Origin: Bacteroidales bacterium
Lineage (GTDB): Bacteria; Bacteroidota; Bacteroidia; Bacteroidales; P3
Length of the DNA stretch: 64,000 nt
Assembly (NCBI GenBank): GCA_017616895.1
Contig: JAFZXE010000016.1
Location: 28,048 to 92,047 of the forward strand
Reading direction: 5' to 3'
Shown: positions 56,261 to 63,257 of the stretch, in pieces
How the letters are laid out: every line of letters begins with the position of its first letter
Numbering within the stretch: the stretch's first letter is position 1
Notes under the pieces: model-generated
What the model was told of the DNA's origin: nothing
Databases searched by the model: none
The model's input: the letters and a program-made list of their open reading frames with translations, nothing else
Made by a program: the position numbers and the translations under genes

Positions 56261-56547
56261 TCCAGCGGCGCGTAGGTGTTGCTGTAGGTCTGGAAGTAGG
56301 CCAGGTAGCAGGCACTCTTGCGGTAACGCCAGCGGTGGAACTTGATGTCCTCGTCAATCTGCTCGGTGATCGACTTCACCTCACGGCAGTACGAGGGGTT
56401 GAACGCCTCGTTGTTGCAGAACGAGCAGCCCCCGACCCCTTTCGTCCCGTCGCGGTTAGGACAGGAGAACCCCCCGTCGATGGAGAGTTTCTGAGCCCGC
56501 CCGCCAAAGAGCGACTTGAAATAGCTGGAGTAGGAATTATACCGCAT
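56261..56547 (-). pseudogene. truncated copy of the radical SAM gene 5' end
   Basis: The first 95 codons of the radical SAM gene are repeated here with about 12 base changes over 287 bp, including the three cluster cysteines. After that the frame runs antisense into the 3' end of the ATPase gene and stops at 56185. There is no promoter box upstream. It cannot make a working enzyme and is best read as the second arm of a duplication. Confidence 0.9.
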
Positions 56548-56794
56548 GGAATCTATCAGCTGTTAATATGTTAGAAAGGTATAAGGGATTAAAAGGTAAC
56601 TGAAAATTATATCAAAATTTGCATTGGACATTCTAGATTTGAAATCAAGCGCAACGGGAATCCTATGTAGCGTTCGTGTGTTTGTTCTGTCGAGGGCGAG
56701 AATTACAAATTCTCTTGTTAAACCGTTGTGGATGACACATCCGCAACAACGGGCAAATCCGTCACAGTTGGAACGATATCGTTTTTTTGACATT
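56548..56794. other. gene-free stretch with several short hairpins
   Basis: It contains the palindromes GATTTGAAATC (56636-56646), GAGAATTACAAATTCTC (56698-56714) and GGATGACACATCC (56730-56742). The last two share the stem-loop skeleton GRATKTGTMATYC on the minus strand, with paired positions changing together. The GC-rich hairpin around 56723-56750 may end the cassette operon. Confidence 0.6.
56723..56754 (-). terminator. hairpin downstream of the cassette array
   Basis: On the minus strand CGTTGTTGCGGATG, loop TGT, CATCCACAACGG form an imperfect long stem followed by TTTAAC, about 40 bp after the last immunity gene. Its core hairpin is repeated at 62639-62657, so it may be a dispersed element and not only a terminator. 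Confidence 0.45.
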
Positions 56795-57271
56795 TCATTC
56801 AGCCATCTCCAATATTCTATAATGAATAACGCTATTGTCCTTTATGAAATACAGGACACTCCAAATATATCGCTTATACACCGTAACACACTCCCAGTCT
56901 TCCGCTTTGTAATATAATAAACTTACATCAACAAAGGGATATCCATAAACACCAAACTCATCATCGTCAAAAAAAACGGACATGGATAAGTGATGATTGT
57001 CATATTCTGTCGAATCTGTACTATATTTCAAGACTAAATTGTTATTGTCAATTAAGAGTCCTTCAAACATATCATGAAGCATCACCCCAACAATCTTGGA
57101 TGTATCGGGTATTATCCGGACGCCATTTGACGAATTCACAAAAGCTCCATTTACAATCATTGAATCGGTCATGCGTATAGCATCGTTAAGGATTGTATTC
57201 TGGGCATGCGGATTCCATTCAATGCAACAAAAAACAACGAAAAGAACTATTGTCAAAAATGCCTTATTCAT
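56795..57271 (-). CDS. exported partner of cassette 1, putative immunity
   Basis: A 158-residue protein with a signal peptide (MNKAFLTIVLFVVFCCIEW, cleavage near HAQ). The mature part is acidic and strand-rich. No family was recognised. It starts 17 bp after the zincin-tipped Rhs cassette at 57289-58149, the position of an immunity gene. Export implies protection in the periplasm. Confidence 0.65.
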   Translation of the reverse strand: MNKAFLTIVLFVVFCCIEWNPHAQNTILNDAIRMTDSMIVNGAFVNSSNGVRIIPDTSKIVGVMLHDMFEGLLIDNNNLVLKYSTDSTEYDNHHLSMSVFFDDDEFGVYGYPFVDVSLLYYKAEDWECVTVYKRYIWSVLYFIKDNSVIHYRILEMAE

Positions 57272-57288
57272 GTCACAGGTAAATTACA

Positions 57289-58149
57289 CTATTTCACAAA
57301 TCCATTCAACCAAATGGTACTGCCTCCGAATGAGAAAGGAATTTTACCATTGTACGGACTTTGAGGATATGCTTCCCTTGTTGGCAGCCCAAGCTCCCTT
57401 CGATAGATATTCACTCTATTAACAGCATCACCAGTAAAACCTCTTTTGTAGTAGTTCTCGTCTGTGCAGGAATAAACCTCACCATTAGGAATATTATCGG
57501 ATAACCCAAAATAGCCATGCTGGAATTCGTGAAGAAAAACCATTCCAATATCAAACGTTGCAGGTTCATTACCTGTAAAATCAGCGAGATCTATTAACAG
57601 CCTGGATTCACTAAATTCTACCGATCTAGGATCTGCTTTACCTGCATTTACATTATCGGCACCATCCAGGTAGCTAACTATTATGTTGAATGAATTGTCG
57701 CTAATAGCTTTTAAGACATCTTCTCTTGCTGTCTTTGAGCCACCATTGATACAAGGTGAACCATCTTCTCCCTTTTCATACACTAATCTACCCTTTTCAT
57801 TAACATATAAATTTAGTCCAGTTTTATTCGACAAACTAGATAATAGTTGAGAATCGCCTTTTTCTTGATTCTGACGCTTTATCATAATACTGTCACCATT
57901 AGGATCCACCAACTTCATCGGATTCCAAGCGCAGTAATTATACGGTGATAAACTTGGATACTTGTCAGACATCGGGTCAACACTCAACCATATACTCAAA
58001 TCCGAATTATAGTACCTCGCACCGAAGTAGTAATAGCCTGTTTCTGAGTCCTTCTCCTTGCCCGAGGAGGCTGAATGGAAAATGACGGTGTTTTTCGGCC
58101 TGATTTGGTTCGAAAAAGTGGTGGTTTTATATGTGAATTGGGAGAGCAT
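57289..58149 (-). CDS. Rhs-core cassette 1 with HEFQH zincin-like tip
   Basis: A 286-residue protein: leader (LSQFTYKTTTF) of about 28 residues, the Rhs core end (about 29-85), then a variable domain. The tip contains HEFQH at 207-211 followed by GYFGLSDN, a HExxH zinc-metalloprotease signature. It lacks the thousands of residues of YD repeats that make the Rhs shell, so it is an orphan tip, either a donor for recombination or a toxin carried by another system. The likely immunity gene is 17 bp downstream. Confidence 0.82.
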   Translation of the reverse strand: MLSQFTYKTTTFSNQIRPKNTVIFHSASSGKEKDSETGYYYFGARYYNSDLSIWLSVDPMSDKYPSLSPYNYCAWNPMKLVDPNGDSIMIKRQNQEKGDSQLLSSLSNKTGLNLYVNEKGRLVYEKGEDGSPCINGGSKTAREDVLKAISDNSFNIIVSYLDGADNVNAGKADPRSVEFSESRLLIDLADFTGNEPATFDIGMVFLHEFQHGYFGLSDNIPNGEVYSCTDENYYKRGFTGDAVNRVNIYRRELGLPTREAYPQSPYNGKIPFSFGGSTIWLNGFVK

Positions 58150-58165
58150 TTAGAACAGTCATTCA

Positions 58166-58741
58166 TTATTTAGTTGACTTTGCGCCAGATTGCAAATCAG
58201 GTAAAACGGGAATATTATTGTTTCCTATACACATTTTAAAATCAATCCTAGTTTCAGCAAAGGGCCCCACATAAGCATCTAATATGCTTTGAGGTGTTAT
58301 GTCGTCACGATTTACGCACTGTAAAGAGTATGTGCTGGTATCCAATATCGTTTTTATAGTTTGCAACAATGCTCGGTCTGATGGGCTACGCCAATTCATT
58401 GTGGTTTCCGTACGCAATCCTTCATTAATCGTCAAATAGAACCAGCTGGTATCCACCTCTGCAATCTTTATGGACAATGGATTTGCGTTGTTTGATGGCT
58501 CCCAAATTGCATCGCACTCTATTCGAATACGGATTGCGTCATTGGAACTCATCGAATAATCATATATTTGACTAGAAACACATTCATCTATTGCTTTTTT
58601 GACATCATCATGAGGTTTCAAAACATCAATTTCGAAATGATCCACAATCACATCGTCTTTTTGCCCATCTTGATTGTCAAAACATGAGCACAATGCAGCG
58701 AAAATGATTATAGCCCATATTGCTCGTAAAACATATTTCAT
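58166..58741 (-). CDS. lipoprotein partner of cassette 2, putative immunity
   Basis: A 191-residue lipoprotein: signal MKYVLRAIWAIIIFAALCSC with lipobox ALCSC. The rest shows no known family. It begins 6 bp after the HELFH-tipped cassette at 58748-59611 and is therefore its likely immunity protein, anchored in the periplasmic face of a membrane. Confidence 0.65.
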   Translation of the reverse strand: MKYVLRAIWAIIIFAALCSCFDNQDGQKDDVIVDHFEIDVLKPHDDVKKAIDECVSSQIYDYSMSSNDAIRIRIECDAIWEPSNNANPLSIKIAEVDTSWFYLTINEGLRTETTMNWRSPSDRALLQTIKTILDTSTYSLQCVNRDDITPQSILDAYVGPFAETRIDFKMCIGNNNIPVLPDLQSGAKSTK

Positions 58742-58747
58742 ACTGTT

Positions 58748-59611
58748 TTATAATTGTTTTAATAAACTTTGACTGAATAAATAATTACCAGGGTTATATC
58801 CATAGCCATTATAAGTACCTTTATAATTAGCCATGGAATTCCTTCGGAAATTTCTAACCAAAAAACCAAAACTATTACTGTTAAACCCTTTTGTTAGATT
58901 CATGCCATGAGCATTGTATTCAGCATTATTCTTACTTCTAATTCCAGTTGTCATATTATTAGATATAATGCTGCTAAAAACATAGGCTTCGACTTCGTTG
59001 TAGACGGTTTTTGGAGTTCTTCCGTGGTCATCCTGATACGCATGAAAAAGTTCATGCGACAAAGCCTCTAATGTATTCGATTCTCCACCGACCAAGGATA
59101 CCTTGTTTTTTGAGGCGCTATAGTTTCCATCCCCTGATTTTGCATCTACGGCAACAGTATATCTCTGTCTACTCGTTGTTAATCTGTCAATCACCTTTTT
59201 CCCAGCTGAATGTTTTAACATTTTGTCAATGTTGTTTTTTACTTTACTGGCCTCCTTCCCTAAATATCCATCCATGGGAATTCTTCCATGTTTTAAATAG
59301 ACATGACCATTTCTATAGTAATATGTTTGATTTCTATCTTTAATGAGAATTTCTGCTCCGTTTGGATCAACTATCTTCAAAGGATTCCACGCACAATAAT
59401 TATAGGGACTCAAACTTGGGTATTTGTCTGCCATCGGGTCAACACTTAACCACAAACTTAGGTCTGAGTTATAATACCTCGCACCGAAATAGTAATATCC
59501 TGTTTCCGAGTCTTTCTCCTTGCCCGAGGAGTCCGAGTTGAAAACAGGGGTGTTTTCAGGCCTTTTTGAGGTCATGAAATTGGAGCTTTTATATGTAAAT
59601 TTCGGGCACAT
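58748..59611 (-). CDS. Rhs-core cassette 2 with HELFH zincin-like tip
   Basis: About 287 residues from ATG 59611, chosen because the leader then matches the other cassettes (CPKFTYKSSNF); an in-frame TTG at 59677 is possible. After the Rhs core end the tip contains SHELFHAYQDDHGR with HELFH near 186-190 and a downstream NEVEAYVFS whose Glu could be the third zinc ligand. This is the classic pattern of a gluzincin-like peptidase. The partner lipoprotein gene follows after 6 bp. Confidence 0.82.
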   Translation of the reverse strand: MCPKFTYKSSNFMTSKRPENTPVFNSDSSGKEKDSETGYYYFGARYYNSDLSLWLSVDPMADKYPSLSPYNYCAWNPLKIVDPNGAEILIKDRNQTYYYRNGHVYLKHGRIPMDGYLGKEASKVKNNIDKMLKHSAGKKVIDRLTTSRQRYTVAVDAKSGDGNYSASKNKVSLVGGESNTLEALSHELFHAYQDDHGRTPKTVYNEVEAYVFSSIISNNMTTGIRSKNNAEYNAHGMNLTKGFNSNSFGFLVRNFRRNSMANYKGTYNGYGYNPGNYLFSQSLLKQL

Positions 59612-59758
59612 TTGACGTATTATTTCACACAATGTTTTTTGCCCTCGTAGGAAGTGTAAGATTGCATAATCCAACACAAAGGTTCCCGGTGTAGTCGATT
59701 TTCAATATATTGAGAAATGCTGTTTTAGGCAACAAATGCCGCACAAAAAGAACAACTG

Positions 59759-60424
59759 TCATCTATTGTATTCATTGCGAAGATATTTAAAACTATCAGT
59801 CAGACACCGCATCGTTGAGTCATCGAAGGACATGTTGTGCAATGGAAGTAATTTTTTCACCACATCGTTACGATATAGATTCTCCACACTTATAATATCC
59901 AATTCTTTTTCCTGTGATTCAAGCTTTAATATAATATCCTGAATCGAAAAGCCCTGTTCCATCATTTTAAAAATAGAAGTCATAAAAGAATAATCCAAAC
60001 CACTGTCAAATACCTCATTGGATGAATATTTGTCCAAATTCCATTGTAATCTTGCTACGACTCTGTTCCAATAAAAACAAAAAACCACTTTAAAATCTGA
60101 AGAGTTTTTATTGGGTCTATGGGAATCTTCGACTGCACAATCTGTTTCATACAGCGTGAATGGCCAGCAATAGATGATTAAATTCGTTGAATCTTCACAA
60201 ATTTCGACTAAATATTGGGAGCAACCAATCGATAAGAAAATTGTATCTCGGAAATCGTCTTTTGTTTGCAGAATAATATTTATTTCACTGGAGCCAATTT
60301 CCCATTGCGAAGCCATGTCACTGTAAGGACATTTTAGAGTGTTGTTTGTAACATCAAATACAAAATCTTGAGAGTGGCAAATACCCTCAATTAACACCAG
60401 TACAACAAAAAACAATTGTTTCAT
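59759..60424 (-). CDS. exported partner of cassette 3, putative immunity
   Basis: A 221-residue protein with a signal peptide (MKQLFFVVLVLIEGICHSQ). It overlaps the stop of the upstream cassette by 4 bp, so the two are translationally coupled. The mature part has several Trp/Cys-bearing strands (LIIYCWPFTLYETDCAV) and a C-terminal helical half. No family was recognised. Confidence 0.65.
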   Translation of the reverse strand: MKQLFFVVLVLIEGICHSQDFVFDVTNNTLKCPYSDMASQWEIGSSEINIILQTKDDFRDTIFLSIGCSQYLVEICEDSTNLIIYCWPFTLYETDCAVEDSHRPNKNSSDFKVVFCFYWNRVVARLQWNLDKYSSNEVFDSGLDYSFMTSIFKMMEQGFSIQDIILKLESQEKELDIISVENLYRNDVVKKLLPLHNMSFDDSTMRCLTDSFKYLRNEYNR

Positions 60425-61293
60425 CTTTTTATATTTATGGTGGGTGATTTAAATTCCTCATAAGTGTACCAATCCCTTATTCTTTTTTCCCCACCCATCG
60501 GTTTGCTTGTTCTCGATGTTGCACCAGCATACTGGGCAAGGCTCCACGAAGCATCCCTTGAACTCTCCAAATCGAATCGCTTTGATCCAGAAGCATTAAG
60601 TGAGTATGCATTCGATATAATTAAACATCCCGTGGACCAAGAGCGCCCCGTCCCATAGTGTATCCTGACCCCGCTTGACACGCCACCACCTGATAGTCCA
60701 ATATAATTATACCAACGTTCCCCCTTTCCAAGATATGACGTATATGTTCCCGGACCAACTTGCTTGTGTTTTTTACTGAACGACGAGGGTTGAACGAAGA
60801 AACCTGCTTTTTTCTCACCAGATAAATGATACACACCGAATGATTCATCGTTATCCTTGGAGTCTTCGAGTAATATCATATTCACTCTGTTTCCATAGAC
60901 TCCTTCAGAAAATGAATAAGTTCTAGTGTCTCCATCCTGTCCCGTAACATTAATGACATCGTTTCCTTTGGAAATAATATGATCCGATATTTCCCACTTT
61001 TTATTTTCTTTATTAAACAGCACACTAAGTGTATCCATCCCATTCGGATCCACAATCTTCATTGGATTCCATGCACAATAGTTGTATGGTGACAGACTTG
61101 GATATTTGTCCGCCATCGGGTCTACACTCAACCAGATTGACAAGTCGGAGTTATAATACCTCGCCCCGAAGTAGTAATAGCCTGTTTCTGAGTCCTTCTC
61201 CTTGCCCGTGGATAACGGACACAAAGTGGCAGTGCTTTCAGGCCTTTTTCGGGGTCTGAAATTTGTGTTTTTATATGTGGATCTAATGTGCAT
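60421..61293 (-). CDS. Rhs-core cassette 3 with H...STGC tip
   Basis: A 290-residue protein: leader HIRSTYKNTNF, Rhs core end (about 29-85), then a tip in which GVYHLSG is followed by VRIHYGTGRSWSTGCLII. The order His-Gly...Ser-x-Gly-Cys recalls L,D-transpeptidases and the DUF5675 group, where the Cys is the nucleophile. This suggests a cell-wall or protein cross-link target outside the cytoplasm. The assignment is by motif only. The start ATG 61293 gives a leader of the same length as in the other cassettes. Confidence 0.78.
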   Translation of the reverse strand: MHIRSTYKNTNFRPRKRPESTATLCPLSTGKEKDSETGYYYFGARYYNSDLSIWLSVDPMADKYPSLSPYNYCAWNPMKIVDPNGMDTLSVLFNKENKKWEISDHIISKGNDVINVTGQDGDTRTYSFSEGVYGNRVNMILLEDSKDNDESFGVYHLSGEKKAGFFVQPSSFSKKHKQVGPGTYTSYLGKGERWYNYIGLSGGGVSSGVRIHYGTGRSWSTGCLIISNAYSLNASGSKRFDLESSRDASWSLAQYAGATSRTSKPMGGEKRIRDWYTYEEFKSPTINIKR

Positions 61294-61379
61294 TTATTAT
61301 ATTTCACACAATGCTTTTATATGCCTTTATCGAAAGTGCCAGATTGTGTAATCCAGCACAAACTGGTTTATGATACAGA

Positions 61380-61724
61380 TCATCTCAATAATTCTGGAGT
61401 TAAATATATAGTATCTTGAACACAAACAGAATGGGCGGACGTATCTCTTAAAACTATCCTTACCGTATTAATTGATGTATCAATTGATACAACATTGTTA
61501 TACAATTCATAATTGCCTATAATCCTCATCCTCCCGCTGCTATCTAGCAAGCAGATCTGCATCATATTCTGTGACGTTGCGTTCGCTGATATATAATAAA
61601 AACAAATTTTGTTTCCATAATATGGATACTCGTATATTAACTCTTTTTCTACTTCAGGAAAAAGAGAACAACCTATAATTGTGAAAAAAAAAGTAAAAAA
61701 ATAAGGGAATATCTTCTTTTTCAT
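61380..61724 (-). CDS. lipoprotein partner of cassette 4, putative immunity
   Basis: A 114-residue lipoprotein (lipobox IIGC near 17-20, then SLFPEVEKEL). It overlaps the stop of the type 44-like cassette by 4 bp. The mature part is a small strand-rich domain with no recognised family. Confidence 0.65.
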   Translation of the reverse strand: MKKKIFPYFFTFFFTIIGCSLFPEVEKELIYEYPYYGNKICFYYISANATSQNMMQICLLDSSGRMRIIGNYELYNNVVSIDTSINTVRIVLRDTSAHSVCVQDTIYLTPELLR

Positions 61725-62566
61725 TTTTTTATTGATTTCTCATAATCAGCGAAGCCTCTTCTAATCCACATTTGATCTCTTGGATCATCACCATATGGTG
61801 GCAATAGTTGCGGGATAATTGGAGCCGTACTCATTGGATCTGGCTTTGGAATAAGATGAATATTTTCATATGTTTGCCATTCAGACCTTGATGTTCCTGA
61901 CTTTATTTGATAGTTTCCTGCTTGTCGCAAAATAAACTCTTCAGAAAATAGCCCAAATGCTTTTGCCACGTATCCAAAATGATGGTTTCCTAAATCCTGA
62001 GATTCCATCTTGTTACCATTATATAAAAAGGTAGTTCTATTATCATTCCCCAAGCCATAGATGGTTTTTTTATTATTTTTTAAATCCCAGTCTCCTTTTG
62101 TTTTTACTAACTTTCTAAACCTAAATGGATTCCACATGGATTTTGCCCTTTCTGCATTCTTTTTTAGTAAATTAGAGTAAATATAATCAGCCTTTATCTC
62201 TCCGCCCAACTCACCTAAACGTGTCATCTTGTTATTTTCACTGAGGTATACACTATTATCCGTCTTGTCATTTCTAATAACATCTCCATACCTATTTACT
62301 ACTATCGTATCACCATTCGGATCCACAATCTTCATTGGATTCCATGCACAATAGTTATATGGACTCAAACTTGGGTACTTGTCCGACATAGGATCGACAC
62401 TCAACCACAGACTCAAATCAGAGTTGTAGTACCTTGCTCCGAAATAGTAATAGCCTGTTTCTGAGTCCTTCTCTTTGCCCGAGGAGTCCGACTGAAAAAC
62501 AGGGGTGTTTTTCGGCTGGTTTTGGGTCGGAAAAGAGTCTGGTTTATATGTGAATTGAGATGGCAT
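61721..62566 (-). CDS. Rhs-core cassette 4, polymorphic toxin type 44-like
   Basis: About 281 residues from ATG 62566, where the leader matches the others (PSQFTYKPDSF); an upstream in-frame start at 62650 would cross a hairpin. Beyond the Rhs core end the C-terminal 100 residues read NHHFGYVAKAFGLFSEEFIL...GTSRSEW...GDDPRDQMWIRRGF, which matches my memory of the Bacterial toxin 44 family. Its partner is a lipoprotein with a 4-bp overlap. Confidence 0.8.
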   Translation of the reverse strand: MPSQFTYKPDSFPTQNQPKNTPVFQSDSSGKEKDSETGYYYFGARYYNSDLSLWLSVDPMSDKYPSLSPYNYCAWNPMKIVDPNGDTIVVNRYGDVIRNDKTDNSVYLSENNKMTRLGELGGEIKADYIYSNLLKKNAERAKSMWNPFRFRKLVKTKGDWDLKNNKKTIYGLGNDNRTTFLYNGNKMESQDLGNHHFGYVAKAFGLFSEEFILRQAGNYQIKSGTSRSEWQTYENIHLIPKPDPMSTAPIIPQLLPPYGDDPRDQMWIRRGFADYEKSIKK

Positions 62567-62638
62567 TTTACCGAGTTTGTTCTGTCTTTTTTTTCTTTTT
62601 AGTGGAGTGCCGGATTCGGAAATCCAGGGGGATGGAGT

Positions 62639-62657
62639 TGCGGATGACACATCCGCA
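62639..62657. repeat. hairpin TGCGGATG-ACA-CATCCGCA
   Basis: A perfect 8-bp stem with a 3-base loop, upstream of cassette 4. Nearly the same hairpin occurs at 56729-56744, downstream of the array. Confidence 0.75.
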
Positions 62658-62696
62658 ATAACAGGAATTCCGCAACATTCAGAATAACAGATACGA

Positions 62697-63230
62697 TTAC
62701 GGAAATGTGGGCGGGTATGGTTCTACATTGTATCTTTTCTCATTAATAAGTCGATTAATAAAAAACGAATTGTCAACATTATATGCGGGGTATTTTATAT
62801 GATAATTTACAATTTGATCAATAACAGCCTGAAATGATTTATCAAACTCTTTTTTTTGACCGTCAACTATCAAACAAGATGTATTATTAGATATGGTTTC
62901 GGATGTAAGCGAATGTGACATATTCACCACATGATATGTACAATCTGTTTCAATAAACACAATTTGAATCATAGCGGTTGGCATATCTCTATAACAAGAC
63001 ATACCTTTCGCATCTTTAAATGAGCGGATTTTCGAAGACAAATATTTTGTAAATGACGTATCTCTGATTTCAATTTTGTTCTCCGGTGGGCAATACCTCT
63101 GAAACAAGTAAACAGGGACATCGGCCACTCTGAGTACAGGATCATCATAGTATATGATGACATCTTGTGCTTGTAGCTGTGTAGTGGACAATATTGTTAT
63201 TGCGATAATAAAATACAAACGCTTTCTCAT
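62697..63230 (-). CDS. exported partner of cassette 5, putative immunity
   Basis: A 177-residue protein with a signal peptide (MRKRLYFIIAITILSTTQLQ, cleavage near AQD). It starts 27 bp after the HEMTH-tipped cassette. No family was recognised. Like the other four partners it should act in the periplasm. Confidence 0.65.
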   Translation of the reverse strand: MRKRLYFIIAITILSTTQLQAQDVIIYYDDPVLRVADVPVYLFQRYCPPENKIEIRDTSFTKYLSSKIRSFKDAKGMSCYRDMPTAMIQIVFIETDCTYHVVNMSHSLTSETISNNTSCLIVDGQKKEFDKSFQAVIDQIVNYHIKYPAYNVDNSFFINRLINEKRYNVEPYPPTFP

Positions 63231-63257
63231 ATCTCAAAATATTATAAAATGTAATAT

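Noticed and set aside
56185-56547. Separate small radical SAM protein of 120 codons
   Set aside because: Its first 95 codons copy the neighbouring gene and the rest is antisense to the ATPase gene; no promoter is present.
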